From Talpa occidentalis (Eukaryota > Chordata > Mammalia > Eulipotyphla > Talpidae): a stretch of 64,000 nt of DNA. A model generated the notes under the pieces. That model searched no databases. It saw nothing but the letters and a program-made list of their open reading frames with translations, and was not told the DNA's origin. Numbering within the stretch: the first letter of the stretch is position 1; every line of letters begins with the position of its first letter. Both the position numbers and the translations under genes were made by a program. Below, in pieces: positions 45,880 through 58,509 of this stretch. The stretch lies in contig NW_023604861.1 in NCBI RefSeq assembly GCF_014898055.3, positions 97,776,083 through 97,840,082 on the forward strand. The letters run 5' to 3'.

Positions 45880-46180
45880 CGTCGCCCACTTGACAGGCTC
45901 TAACTGCTGCTGCCAGCCGCCTGAGAGGCGGGGACAGTCCCCTGCCAGCACCCTGCGAATGCGCTCAGGTTGTCTCGCTGAGCAGCCCACCAGAGCTGAA
46001 GGAGCTGAGGCCTCCGCTACAGCACAAAAGCAGACAAAGAGACCCTGCTAGGGTGCGCAGGCCATACCCGATGCTGAATGGCCTGGTCGCGGCTCCTCCG
46101 GAGGAGCAATGTGGAGGGGAGCGGGCAGGGTGAGGAGGGGACTGTGGGAGAAGCGAAGCAGAAAGAATCTTTGTGACAAT
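45880..46180. promoter_or_regulatory. Small CpG-enriched patch in the ACOXL intron
   Basis: About 14 CpGs lie within 280 bp, well above the neighbouring intron, with motifs such as GCCGCCTGAGAGGCGGGGAC and GGTCGCGGCTCCTCCGGAGG (an inverted CTCCGGAG core). No SINE sequence explains the enrichment. It could be an intronic enhancer or alternative promoter; the sequence alone does not settle this. Confidence 0.3.
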
Positions 46181-46991
46181 GACAATTTAAGGAACACTAG
46201 AGAACCAGCTTGCTGGGGTGTTTCTAAACCTTTTAGGGGAGGTGAGTCAGTGGAGCGATCATGTGGAAAATTCCCTTCTCCTCAACTCATGTCATTCCCA
46301 TGCTAAGGAAAAGTCATTTCTTTCTTGTGAAAACTCTCCTTCCTAACAGGCCAGGATACCACAGGGCTAGAGAAAATGCCTTTTTCCAGGAAGAAGTTGT
46401 ATTTTGTAAACTTGGAGAACTGACGAGTTGGGTCCAGTTGTTCACTTGGGGAATTTTGGTTTCAAGAAGGACTCAAGTGTGTTCACTTTCCTAGAATGTC
46501 ATTAAGCAGAGAAAGGGTTGGATCTGGCCAGTCCACAGAGATGAGAGGCCTGGTGGGAGGGAGGGAGACTCTGCCTCCTTCTGTCCACACCTGCTGCCCA
46601 GGGCCCTGTGCATTTGGGGGCAACACCAACACTTGGTAGCCTGTAAGAAAAGCTAAAGCAGCTTAGGATGGCACTCCAAGCCTGCACACCTGTTTAGTGG
46701 AATCTTCCTGGGGACTCATCTTTATAGTTTTCTTCACCCAGACACAGTAGGTGGCATCTGCACCCACCAACTCCACTGGGCCACTGAAGATGCCAGCTGG
46801 ACAGACAGATACTCTATGTACCTGAGATCAAGGTATCATCACCTCCTCACAAAGTCGTCCCCTCTGAGAGCACTCCACACAGAAGGGGCTTATGCAGGGC
46901 TGTTTCTGCTGGTGTACAAGCCCTGTCAAAGGCTGCCACTTGGGGAGCAGAGTTGAGACCATACTATTTATTTTCATGCAGGCAGCTTGGT
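46181..46991 (-). other. ACOXL intron, unique sequence
   Basis: No feature is recognised in this stretch. Confidence 0.35.
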
Positions 46992-47006
46992 TCTTGTTAC
47001 TCTTTT

Positions 47007-47280
47007 TTTTCTTTTAAAAATTTATTTGTGTTATGCATACAAGAACTGGGGTACAGGCCAGAGGTGCGGGTGGTGAGAGGATTCACCAGAGACAGAGTGG
47101 GGAGCAGAACAGGCAGACTGACTGAAATACACTGCTGAGGGGAGCAGTGGGTGAGAGAGGAGAGGTCTGCTGCACCATGTGGGTAGCACCCTGGCCAGCC
47201 CAGGGATCAAACTCGTGCTGCAGAGACTGCGGATAGCTTCATATTGCGGTGCTTAACGCCTTGCACCACCAGGGAGGCCC
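47007..47280 (-). mobile_element. tRNA-derived SINE, reverse
   Basis: The reverse copy has 'gcatacaagaactggggtac' and the head 'caccaccagggaggccc'. The perfect 15 bp duplication TCTTGTTACTCTTTT lies at 46992-47006 and 47281-47295. Confidence 0.95.
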
Positions 47281-47295
47281 TCTTGTTACTCTTTT

Positions 47296-48039
47296 CTACA
47301 GTAGAGGTCATGTAATATCAGATCCCACCTGCAGAAAGGCCTGCCTCGAACTTCACATGGTCCCTCTAGCCAGAGGTCTTGGGCAGAGTGACCATACCTG
47401 TTCTGCATGGAGAGTGGGAGGGGCAAAGGGTGGGGAGTGTTCTGGACATTTGGTCCACATCAAAAGAGTGTGGCTGCCACACTCAGAACCAAACCTCATT
47501 CTACTGTCTTGCTCCAGTTGTAACAGATCAGTCAAGACTTCAATGATGTCTTGCTGGTTGAACTGAGACAGCATTTCCCAGGAAGGGTCACTTATTTCCC
47601 AAACATCCACCCTGCTTTTCCAGCTTTTCTGAGGAAAGCAAAGATGTCCAGAAGATGAGAGCCTCAGATGCTTTTAGTACCAGTGCTGGGCCTGTGTCTT
47701 CCACCCATATTGGAAGCAGCTGCTGCCAGATGTGTAAGAAACTCCCCAGAGAACAAAAGGAGGAAGTGTGATCATTTACATTTGATTTAGAAAAAGATGG
47801 TCCAAATGCAGCCTGACCTGTCTTCTTGCCAATTTCCATTACTATAAAGAAGTCATGATTTTTAAAAGGAGATAATTCTGGAGGGTGGCAGGGGGTAAAG
47901 AAAATCTAGACCAAGCACTGAGAATGAACCCCAATAGATGAGGCAGAGCTATTTGGTTAAGGGACTTCATTCAAAAATAGGCTAACTAGATGCCTTAGTT
48001 TGCCTGGCACAGTCATGGTTTAAGCCTCCCATCCAAGCT
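47296..48039 (-). other. ACOXL intron, unique sequence
   Basis: No exon or repeat is recognised. Confidence 0.35.
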
Positions 48040-48265
48040 TAATTTTTATTTTATTTATTTAATTTTTTCAATTGAAGTAACATGTCACTGTTGGTATTTC
48101 AGTAAATCTGCCTGATGTGCTCCCCACTCTGTCTCTGGTGAATCTCTAACCACCCCTCACCTCTGGCCTACACCCAGTTCTTCTACAAAATAAATCAATC
48201 TATTTAAAAACATGTCATTATTATATCATATAAATTTCAAGTGTGCATCACTGAGAATCACATCA
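48040..48265 (-). mobile_element. L1 3' UTR fragment, antisense, hosting a truncated SINE
   Basis: 'ttcaattgaagtaacatgtca' before, and 'ttattatatcataaatttcaagtgtgcatc'-like sequence after, the SINE resemble the antisense L1 3' UTR seen at 7257-7520. Confidence 0.4.
48088..48208 (+). mobile_element. 5'-truncated SINE
   Basis: Only the 3' half is present, from 'ggtatttcagtaaatctgcctg' to the 'cagttcttctacaaaataaatc' tail. The short duplication AACATGTCA flanks it (48079-48087 and 48209-48217). 5' truncation fits incomplete reverse transcription. Confidence 0.8.
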
Positions 48266-51200
48266 AGCTTAATTTTTCATGGTGCCCTCTTTCACCCTCA
48301 ACAAAAAGTCCAGATTTGGATAAGTTCCATATCCCCCTATTCCAAAGGAGAGAGGGAATTACAGCTAGAACCTCTAATCCACAGAGTGACATGTAGGATG
48401 TGGGACTCTGAGAAAGTTAGTTTTCCAACGGAGAAGGACAAAGAACAGGCAGTAGAGGGCAGGTGGGTCCATCCTCAAGCATGTCTAGATTAGCAGGCTT
48501 GCTGGTAATGTCCAAGCAAGATTCACAGCATATGGACACCATATGGAACCATCTTGGAGTAATCAAATTCACCTTCTCCTTTTCAGAAAAGGTCACTAGG
48601 CTAATAGAGATCAAAGTGACCTGCCCATGGCCACACTTGGGTCCTGGTTTTCAGGGATAGGACTTGCATCTGAGGGATGAAGCCCAGGGGCTCTATTTTG
48701 GGACAGAAGGATAGGGATGACGCTGGAAGATGCTGCAGGAGAGGAACAGAGGCAGCCTAGGACCGGGGAGTGTCTTCAATGGCCTTACGGCTCTAAGGCT
48801 GAGGAGGGAGGACAGAGATGGGTGAAATTCAGAGCTGCCTAGCACTCTTAAATGTGTCCTGGAGTCACAGCAGAGTGGTGAGTGGACACAGAATAGTGAG
48901 CAAGAGGCACCATTAAATGGCCAGCAGAACAAACAAGTGAAGAAGCAGTTAAGTGTGGAGATGAAATGTGAATGGGATCGTATAAATACTTGATAGACAC
49001 TAAATCTTTCTAATGATAGAAGAGTAGTGAAATCTCACTGAAAGGCAAGCATCTTATCCCTGAGCACCTCTTCCCTTAACCGGGTTGCAGTATTCGGGAA
49101 ATCATGTCAATGACAGCCTTGACCTCTATTCAGTGGGTAGGAAACTGAGTCACAGAAACCTGCTCTCTCCTGTCTTGTGGTCCTCTTAGCCAACAGGGTG
49201 TGACAAACAGGCAGTGTGAGTGACTCCACAAGCCAGCCACAGCAGACAGTCTGGGCTTCCCCTGTAGTCTTACCTCCCACATTGCCCTGGGGGAGTGAGG
49301 GGCTGGATTTCTCTGTGAACCTGCTCATCTGGGTAGAGGTCCTAGGAAGAAATCGAGTCTGAAGGTCCAGCAGCCCTGGCTTTCTGGTTCCAGTACCACA
49401 GCCTGCCAACTGGCTTCGTGGTGGTAAAGAGTCACTTCCTTTCCCCTCTCCTCGGCTCCTTCTGGTTATCAGGTGGAACATTCTGCCTCTGCCATTTCCA
49501 AACTCTCAAGCACTGGTTCTGTTTTTCCTGGGGTATCTGCTCTCAGGTAGACCTGCACCTGACCTTGACTTAGCTGCATATTCATCTCTTGCATCTTCTC
49601 TGTAGTCTCATAAAGAGCACCTTCACAGGTCAGAACAAAATATTTGCTTACAGGTCCCAATGATTTCTGACATGGTAGGGATGCAGCAGTATGCATCTGA
49701 AATATCCTTTTATAAAATACCATGTTTGGTCCAGATCTGGCTTTTTCTTAGTTTGGTTTTTTGGTTTTTTGTTTTGTTGTTTTGCCTCCAACACCTTTAT
49801 ACCCAGTGTGGTGGTGTTAAATATTTAAGTTTGTTCCAGATAATCTGAAAAGTAAACACCTCCCCTTGGTAAACATATACTCAATTGTAGGCCAATCTGC
49901 TGTCACCCTGAGCAAGTTCTCCCACAAGCTACAAAAATCCTACCCACTACTGCCACACCCACAAGGTGCTCTCCGATATGTCACATTAAAAACCTCAATC
50001 TCCTGAAAAAAATCATAAAATGGTTTCAGTATATATGAACTGAGCATTTTTTTGTTCAGTGAAACTTCTTTGATGATGCCTGTTCAAATATCTGCAAATA
50101 TTGAGAAAACACCCACAGACATCGTTTTTGGTTTGCCACAGTCAGTCTGAAGAAACCAATGGGGAAGAAAAAAAGCTGCAAGCGGCTGGAGACCGTGTAC
50201 ATTCCGGGATGTCTTGGCCTCTTTCACCTCTCTCCCACCCCAAATTGTTAGTCTCTAACCGAATGTTGCAGAGAAGTCAGCCCAGGGCAGCTGGGATCCT
50301 AAGAAGTTGAAAAATACTGGGAGAAGGTGGCTTGGGGGGCATCTCTTCCACCTTCTCTCAACAGACCTAAAGAAACTCAGAGCTGCTGAGATCCCACTCC
50401 CAGGGCACAGGACCGGAGATCTGCTCTCCTGAAGCTGGGCCCAGTGCCCTGTGCACTCTGCCCCACACAGCCTCTGAGATGCCCACTGACTTCCGGCGGG
50501 CTCCCCAGTACCATGCAGCACACAGGAGTGTGCCCAGCACACAGCAACACAGTGAAGAAGGAAGATGGGAAACAAGGAAGAACAAGAAAGAAGCCAGGAG
50601 CAGCAGTTGGTGGGACAAAATGCTGGCCAAAGGCCCTAGGCCCATCATCTTGAATACTGTGGCTGGAGGTAAAGGGGTAAGAATCTGGGGCTCTATTGCT
50701 GCTTCAAGGCCACAGAAATCCAACCTGTGTATAGAAGAAGGGTCCTTGGGGAACTGACCTCAAAGTGGAGAACCAACAGCTAAATGTGGAGAACCTCCAA
50801 ATGGCAAGCAAAGCTTACGTGCCTGACTCCACACAATCAGAAGTTATTGTAATGTCCCCATGACCCTGGCAGGCCAGGTCTCCCAGACAAACCCAACATT
50901 GGGGATCAGCACTTCATTATTATAAAATGAACATTATTGAAAGTTTTTTAAAAAAAGACAGACCAAAAATATCACATCTTAGGCAAATGAGCTGAAAATC
51001 CCTTACAGTGACACCCTATTTTTTTCCCACCCATTTCTAAAATCAGAGGACACCTGGCATGGTGTTTAGGTAGAGAAATGCAATTCCTGGTACAGTTTCC
51101 TGATGGTACAGAGCTGAAATGACATCATGGAAATGCATATGTGTCAAGGTCAGTCTCAGACAGTTTCTAGGTTACAACATGAGTCTCAGCCATCGGTGGG

Positions 51201-51884
51201 GAGGCACATGTGTGCCTTTGTCAGTCACTGGGAGCGACTGCTTTCTGTCTTCAAAGACAAAGTAATTCCTGCAGGCTGCTGGCCTGATTTTCCCACACTT
51301 TCGGCTCAATCCTAAATGTAAGCTATACCACACTTCAGCTCCTTTGTCAGTGGGAAGGAAATAAAACAATTGTTACCAAGAAAAAGAGTTTGTCTTCCAC
51401 TCAAGGACAAGGAATCTATGACATAAGACACCCAGTCCCTGGTTAACACAGAAAGTCCCATTTGTGTAGCATTCCCCGTGGTGACGCAAGTGAGGATGTG
51501 GCAGACACAGAACGTATGGAATCCTTGGTCTTAATTAAAAAGTACGGTGGGAGTCATGGAATTTGGCCAACCCTCATAAATCTGCTAAAAGAATCAAGAC
51601 TGTGTCAGATAAGCCTAAATAGAACCCACCGAGGCCTCAGGAGAATTAAATAGATTCCCCGCCAGTAGTTGACACCCACTCTCCTGTCACTTTGCTGCAC
51701 TCCACGGACGCGGTTGTGCTCATTAACCAGCAACCCTCCTACCCACCGATGACAAGTTTATCCCCGAGGAGCACAAAATTCAGAGATGATAAATTTACTC
51801 CTGCTTGTAAAAATGAAGCTCTCCTTGGGGCAATAAAAATGCTGCAAGCCTTTAAGGAAATCAGTACCTTATCTGCGAACCTAC
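48266..51884 (-). other. ACOXL intron next to the 51.9 kb exon donor
   Basis: This is largely unique. A reverse MIR trace is possible at 48580-48670 ('gtgacctgcccatggccacac'). Minus frames at 49107-49481, 49469-49723 and 50255-50723 show no family resemblance or consistent splice sites. The 50.2-50.7 kb block is G+C-moderate and unassigned. No further ACOXL exon is recognised. Confidence 0.4.
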
Positions 51885-51955
51885 CTTCATTAACAAGGCC
51901 TGGTCCTCTGGGTCAGGACAGCTCCTCACTGCCAGGGAGAACTGCTCTAGGGTCA
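51885..51955 (-). CDS. ACOXL: ACOXL coding exon, third from the end
   Basis: On the minus strand the acceptor TCTTCCCTTGCAG ends at 51956, and the 71 nt exon ends with AAG|GTAGG (51885/51884). Its first two bases complete a split codon (xTG, Val, Met or Leu), followed by 23 codons: [20 protein letters not shown] and LMK. This fits the acyl-CoA oxidase C-terminal domain region between the buried 'EAH..yvv' helix and the 'LC.LY' helix, and resembles the ACOXL segment as I remember it. It ends in phase 0 and joins FCVLYGTK of the next exon across a 25.2 kb intron. It is too short to show as a long open frame and lies opposite an unrelated plus-strand frame (51692-51982). No preceding exon was found in the 12 kb upstream, so the rest of ACOXL lies beyond 64000. 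Confidence 0.82.
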
Positions 51956-54900
51956 CTGCAAGGGAAGAAAAGGAGAAGGTAAGTGGCCTCCCTCAGCCCC
52001 CAGCACCTCTGATGTGGAGGAGAACACCATGGCTGCAGCAGATGCAGGCAAAAGCTGGCAGGCTTTCCTCTATGATCCAACAGAGCTTCCCCTGTCGCCA
52101 GGTGGGGCCGGGTGTGCACATGGTGAGTTCTCTGCCACTGAGGCAGGGACGATGGCATCAGAAGACAGAGACATTATCATCAGTCAAGCTCCGTCTAAAC
52201 CTCCAGGTGGTCCTGGGCTCAGCCGCCAACTAGCCCAACCTGCACCCTAAAGACAACACTGTCTCCCTATTTCCTGTGACCTCTTTCCACAAGATTATTT
52301 GCCTTTTATAAGTTTGTCAGCGCACAACTTTTTACTCAACCTTCATCAAGGTCCCCACAACTTTAAGTCTTCTCTTGGTATGAATCATATGACTACCAGT
52401 GTTAACTCAAGCAAATCCCACAAACTCCCCCAAATATTTCAAGTCATGTTTCCCCAACTATCTTTCTCCAAAAGAATCATGCAGAGAAACCCAAGATGGT
52501 TTGTAAAAAATATGTAGTGACAGGGAAACTATGGGGACAACATCAGAGGGGAGAAACCAAATACCAAAAGGAACAGTGGTGTGACACCTCTTGCCTCAAG
52601 CACAGCAAAACCCACAGGCCTGCCATCTGTGGGACAGGTACTCACGGCACCAGGTCAACCTGCTGCACATTCTCCCACAGGCACTTTCCCCACAGTACAG
52701 TTGCCACTTTGATTCCTACAGAGCCCTTCTAATTCACTCCCCAACCCTGAGGCCTGGTCCTCCTCTCCCACAAGCACTTCCCCACATGCTTCCAGCCCCC
52801 CATGTTTCTCCTCCACTTCCCTGGAGTCCCCCAACCCCTCCAATGGCTCCTCACCCTCCAATGACTCAACCATCAACCCCCTCCTGTCTTCTTCCCTTTG
52901 CTCCAAGTCTGCCCTCCTTTGAGCTCAGTCGGCAGAGCCATCACCAATATGAGCTTAGAGGCAGCCGGGCCTGGCTTGAAACTACCCTCTGCCACTATGA
53001 GCCTGTCCCTGGACAAGTCACATACTCTCCCATGCCTCGCTTTCCTCAGGGGTCACGTGTGTGGACCTGTTCCTGGAGTTAGTGTGAGGACGGAGCAGGT
53101 GGCTGTGCACCAATGAGCCACCGAAGAGCCCGAGGCCATGTGTGCTCTCCACCCTCACGCCCTTGAGGAACCTTCACCATCTCGTCCCTGTCACTCTGGC
53201 TTCTTCCCCCTTGATGTCTTAGTGTGACACATTACAAATTGGGTTTTTCTCTTTATGTCATTCTTTGGTTTTAGACATGGTCAGGAGAGAGATGGTTGGC
53301 TCCAGAAGGAAGCCTGCGTCTCAGCCCAAACTTGGTTCTACCCCCACCATGTTCAACAGGCCGAGTCACAGACCAGATGACCCAGTGTTGTGGTGCTGGA
53401 CGCCAGAGTTTCACCGGGAGAGACTATCCCCTCTTCCCAAACAACAAAAGCCACCTTGACAAGTGCAGGCCCTAACGCAGGCTGCTCTCCACTTTAGCTG
53501 CCTTGTGACATCTGCTTTAAGGCCAACGAGGGCTTTTCTCTCACCTCACCCACCCTGATTCCCTTGAAATCCCTGAGGGCAGGGAGGGGGCAGACAGTCG
53601 GGCAGCCCCTTTCCACCAGGTCTGCAAAGCCACGTTTCAGGGAGACCTGATTCACCGACAACTCCTGGTGAGACGCATCATCTGCGAGGCTGACATTTCA
53701 CTACCCTCTCCCTCCCCCCTCCTTGACTTTAAATAGAAAAAAACTCAAAATGAAAGCATTTGTGGTATCTACTTTCTTCTACCTTTGTTGCTGATTCAAG
53801 GGGCTGCTGCCCAAGGAGAAGGTCTCAGGCAAAACAGCACCGATAGCACACACGGAGCTAGGGGCACCGGCTCCCTGCCACATGGGATGAAACCATGTTC
53901 TGGATTCTGCGTGCACTGCTGAGCACCCAGTGCCATTTACGCCAGGGGGGCTATCTGCCCAAGCATAATCTAGCTCTCCTTGGTTCAACCTTTTTCCCTT
54001 GGGTGACTAAAAGATCAACCTGACAATTGCAGGGAGAACAACAGATTTTTAGATAACAAGTAGCTTTGAGGTTGGGGAGGGAGGTGAAAAAAATGACCCA
54101 ATTGAAGGAAAAAAAATGGTGACTTGGGAGAAAAAAATTACAGGACAGCATGAAATACATACATCACCCCTTCGGAATAGGTACTGAATGGGAAGTCTAT
54201 CAATTATGTACAACAGCCTCCCCCCCTCCAGCTTTCCTGATAGACAAGAATTTGCAACACAGAAGAAATCAACAGCTCAAGATAATGGTTGTACCTGGAA
54301 TAGATTTCATTATGATGTGTTGATGCAAATAAGGAGAGGGAGTGAATAAAACAAGCCAAATGAACACTACCATCACACTTACTTTTCTCTGAGAAATGGC
54401 TGGTAAGATTGGAAAGCTATTGCTAAATTAGGTGGCACCACTGACTTTGACCTATAACTTAGCAGGCTTTATTGCTCAGAAATACTATCTTAGAATGTTC
54501 TTTCAGCTTCTCTCTCAATCTCCATGATAGGTTGGGTATAGGAGCCCTGGCCCAGATGTCAAACTTTAGAGAACACTGCCTGGCATTCCCTCTGACAGCC
54601 GCCTTCCCTGTGGGGCCATGGGACCTGTACCCCACTACTCCAGGGAAACTCTGGGAACCTCTTCCCAGGGTGTGTTTTCCAACTGGTGTGTGCACCCCTA
54701 GGCCAGCGGGGCATCCATGAGCTGACACTTGCAGCGGCATAGACAGACCTTGCGTGTCGAGGTTGGAGGACAGAATGCACACAGTGTGGATGGAGCTGGA
54801 AGTAAGAATACAGGTGGGTCTAGGGGAGCGGGGGAAAAGCTTCTCCCAACGCTGCAGACTTCACAAAGCTTCCAGGAACCTGAGAATTCTAAATTCAGTC

Positions 54901-55949
54901 TTCTGGATGCATGAAGCTACATTTGCCAAGGCAGGAGGACAGAGCACATTTTCTTCACTCTGTAAGCTCATCTTGCACTTTTTCTGTGGTCCCACACATG
55001 GAAAGGCAGACTCACACTACAAAATGGAGACCTGAAACAAAAATATGGGCTTACACAAGTCAATTCCAAGCCAGTCCCTCCATCCCTGAAAAGAAGGCCA
55101 CCCCGGCTGGGGTCTGACTGGAGAAAGAGGCTTTCCCCTCACATGCCCTCAACAAAGATGAGAAAGCCATCCTCCTCTGAGGGGCAGCAGAAACAGGGAA
55201 GCTGACACCTGTTCCCATACGGGAGCTTCCTGAAGTCCCACCTCTGTTCTTAGGGAGCAGGGCCCTCCCTGGCTGAGGCTCTTCTGGGACCTGGGACTGT
55301 GGGTCTGTATCTCTGGCTCAGACTTAGTGGGCCTCTCCCTGGGAGCCCAAGGTTTATTCTGTGGCAGCTATTCTCCAGTCACCTCTCTCCAGTGCAACAG
55401 GGCTACTCAGCACGCCTTGCAGACCTGTCTGTCACTCTAGGCTTCTAAAGTCCCCCACCCACCTCTTCTTTACAACATAACAGGCAAAGATTGAAAGAGA
55501 GAGGGAAACAAAAGGGCTTCATCTTTACAGAGGGACTTTAGTTTTCTTTTCAGAATCAACATAGAGGAGTTTTTAACTTCTTGGCTATTAGCAGTTGGAG
55601 CCACCTGCTCACTGAGATGTGCTGATGGAGCATATGGAGCTGACCTTCAGGGACCTTCTATGCCAGAGTAAGGACCAGTCACTGTCCCCTCTCCCAAGTG
55701 GTAGCCACTCCTGCTGTAGAGTTTGCTGGTTCACATAGTCCAGTCTATTTCAGAAAGTCCCCTCCTCCTTGCCTCACCCCACATCTGGGAGCACAGCAGG
55801 AGCTCAGAGGTACCTCTTGTCCAGGCAGACAAGCTCTGCTTCTCTATAACTGAGTCTCAGCACCTTCTCTGCCTGAGTACTAGGAGCACAACCCTCCCTG
55901 GGAAGGGAATGGGGACCACTGTTCCTCTTATGCAAACCCTCCTTTCGAC
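51956..55949 (-). other. ACOXL upstream intron, with a MIR
   Basis: 52925-53100 ('gcctggcttgaaactaccctctgccactatgagcctgtccctggacaagtca') is a plus-strand MIR. 52740-52915 is a pyrimidine-rich, proline-coding stretch with no other signal. I searched this interval for an ACOXL exon ending in phase 1 and saw none that was convincing. Confidence 0.4.
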
Positions 55950-56440
55950 CCCACTGCACCCCGCCCCCCTTGTGGATCTTTGTCCACTCACTTGCTGCCA
56001 CACTCGCCTGCTTTAGTCTCCACCCTCCACCATCCCCACCCTGGATCTCTCTCTCTAACGCATCATGTCCCCTGGAGCCAGAAACATTTCTTTCCAAGTA
56101 CCCTCAAGGCAAGGATCACGCTCCAGCTCAGTTCCTTCACTGGCTTCCTGCTGTTCGCCCAGCAAAGGCAGGCTCCTACAATGCAGTGTTCAGCTCGTCC
56201 CTTCACCCTCCCTGCCCACTTTGCTAGTCTGGTTCAATTGATGGTTTTTCCTGGCCTCTCCCCCAAACACCTTCCTTCTGGCAGAACCAAAGCCTGAACA
56301 AGTCCTTCACTTTGCCCTTTCACCTGTGATGTCCTCCCAGAATGCACTGCCACATCTCTAACACAGGGATCATGTTCACACTTCAAGTCTTGGAAGTGGC
56401 CTTGTAGTCTTGCCATGTCCAAGTTCCCCATACCTCTCAG
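55950..56440 (+). mobile_element. Probable L2 fragment
   Basis: The pattern 'cagctcagttccttcactggcttcctgctgtt', 'cctggcctctcccccaaacaccttcc', 'gatgtcctcccagaatgcactgcc' and 'cacacttcaagtcttggaag' resembles the 3' part of LINE2 with 'tggaatgccctcc...cttcaaggcccagctcaaat'. It is old and diverged. Confidence 0.4.
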
Positions 56441-57989
56441 GGATTCACCTGGACATCACACCTCTCATCCCCTCTAGTACACTGAAGTGTCATGTGTCAT
56501 CCCAGCCCAAAGATTTACAATAATGAAAACTTTGCAAGCAAATAAACTAATAAGTATTTTTCCCCTGCTCCTTTGAAATCTGTAAGAACCCTGCACAGAC
56601 AGGGAAGTCTGGACCCACAGAGACACTGCTTCCTTCCCCAGGCAGGTAAGATGCCAGTCTGGCCAGCCTCTGGGGTGGCAACAGTAATGGGGGTCTCGTT
56701 GATATCCTGGAAGTCTCGATCCTAGTCTGAGCCATAGGAGTGAGGTGTGGACAAGTAGCTGCCAAGTTCTACAAGTGTGCAGTTCCCATGGGGGCGGGGG
56801 AGGCCTGAGTGAGGGGGCAGATGCTCTCTGCAGTGTCTGGGTCTCAGGAGGAAAGTGGCTTTCCTCTCTCCAGGCGTGCAATGTCACACGCCCATCTGAT
56901 TTTCTTCCTGAGGTTCCTTCCTGTGAGGCTGGCCATGAAGGAGAGCTATCTGTGGTCTTTGGCTCCAACACAAAGTCACAAGAGGGAGCACACTCATCAC
57001 ATTTCATTTCCTGGGGAAAGTCCTCTCAGCCTGGGGTAAACATCTCTTCACACAGGAAGAGGTGACAGTGCAGCTTGTCTGGACGCTCCTCTCTGGAGCC
57101 CAAGGTCTTCCTTCAGAGGGATGAGGCACTTTCGCATTCATTGGAAATAGCACTGAGCTCGCCCTGGCCAGGGCTGCTTATGGGGTCTGCTCAGACTTAG
57201 TGGAGGCCACTATGGCCACTCTGTCCCAGCAGAGAGCCTTTCCGGCAGACTGCCCCACCCATGCACAGCCCCTCTCATCTGCCTGGAGTGATATTCATCT
57301 GGAGGTCACTGCCACCCCCCTACTACCGACTCATTGAGAGAACAAGAACCAAGCAATTTTGGAAAAGAGCTATGGATGCTTAAATCTTAAATCTGGAGGA
57401 TAACAGAACAGCTGTGAGCAATTGCCTGGATATAGTGCCCACACCAATTTTCCATTTTGAGAGATTCACCTCTCAGTTTAACGCAATGCTCAGGAATGGG
57501 GTATCTCTACGTCCCTCAGGCCTCTCTGTTATTCCCCTCACAGGCTCTCACTTATATGCCCCAGGCCTCCCACACTCCACATGTCCAAGCTGAATTTGAT
57601 TCTGTCTGCTCGGGCCTACCTGGGTGCCCAAAGCTAGCTCTTCCCTCTCCCCTCTGTACTTCCTACCTCGCCTTTACATCCAATCACTCTCACTCAACGT
57701 CCCGTGAATTCCTTCACCAGCACATCTCCAGAACCCCAGTTCTGCTGCCATCACCTCTCAGTTTGGATCCTTATCCCTCCCTCCTGGACAGGCTCACCCA
57801 GCTTCCCCCGGCCCCAGCTCACCTCCACATCACAGCTGGAGAAATCTTTCTAAAGCCCCAACCTGGTCACGCTTCCCTCCCAGACCCCCAGTGCGCATGA
57901 ATGTTTCCAGGTACCTATGGAACCCGGGCTGTCATGTCCCCTGTTTGGTCTGTACCTCAGCTTAATAAACCACAAGCATTTTCCAAAAT
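56441..57989 (-). other. ACOXL upstream intron, unassigned
   Basis: No exon is recognised. 57450-57960 is C+T-rich ('gtctgctcgggcctacctgg..acctccacatcacagctggagaaatctttctaaagcc') and may be another eroded L2 or DNA-transposon piece. The open frames there have no family pattern. Confidence 0.35.
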
Positions 57990-58110
57990 CAAGCATTTGA
58001 TGCCTCCCATGTTGCTCTTCCTTCTGCTGATAATGCTCTTTCTGCCTTTATAAGTAAATCCTGCCCATCCTTCAAAAGGCAAGGTCTCTAATGCTGACTG
58101 GCCTGCCTAG
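57990..58110 (+). mobile_element. Probable L2 3' fragment
   Basis: 'gctcttccttctgctgataatgctctttctgcc' followed by 'atcctgcccatccttcaaaaggcaag' resembles the L2 3' end. Confidence 0.4.
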
Positions 58111-58195
58111 GACTTAAGCCACGTAAACCCCACACACCAGGTCCAAAGTCAATCTCTCGCACATTCTCCCAGAGCCTACAGTCTAGGGGAATTTT

Positions 58196-58461
58196 TTTTT
58201 AAAGATTTATTTATTTATACAAGAACCAGGGTATAGGCCAGATGCAAGAGAGGGTGAGAGGATTCACCAGAGACAGAACAGGGAGCAAAACAGGCAGACT
58301 GACTGAAATACACTGCTGAGGGGAGCAGCAGGTGAGACAGGAGAGGTCTGCTGTGTCATATGTGTATCTTGCCGGCCATCCAGTATCAAACCCGCACTGC
58401 AGAGGTTGTGGACAGTTTCACGGCACTGCGCTCAACTGCCTGCACCACCAGGGAGGCCCTG
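58196..58461 (-). mobile_element. tRNA-derived SINE, reverse
   Basis: A full reverse copy has the tail side TTTTTTTAAAGATTTATTTA and the head 'caccaccagggaggccc'. The short flanks GGGGAATTTT and TGGGAATTTT (58186-58195 and 58462-58471) are the likely target duplication. Confidence 0.92.
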
Positions 58462-58509
58462 TGGGAATTTTCATCCCAGCACTAACAAAAGCTCCTTGAG
58501 AGCAGGGGT

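Noticed and set aside
51692..51982. Plus-strand frame ending near a good GTAAGT donor at about 51979
   Set aside because: The same place on the minus strand encodes the ACOXL exon with correct phase and family match, so the plus-strand frame is a shadow.
48212..52250. Several 60-120 codon frames considered as further ACOXL or novel exons
   Set aside because: No acyl-CoA oxidase pattern, no consistent splice borders, and frames on both strands overlap freely.
52591..53082. 163-codon proline/serine-rich frame
   Set aside because: It follows a pyrimidine-rich tract and then runs into a MIR; there is no domain or splice support.
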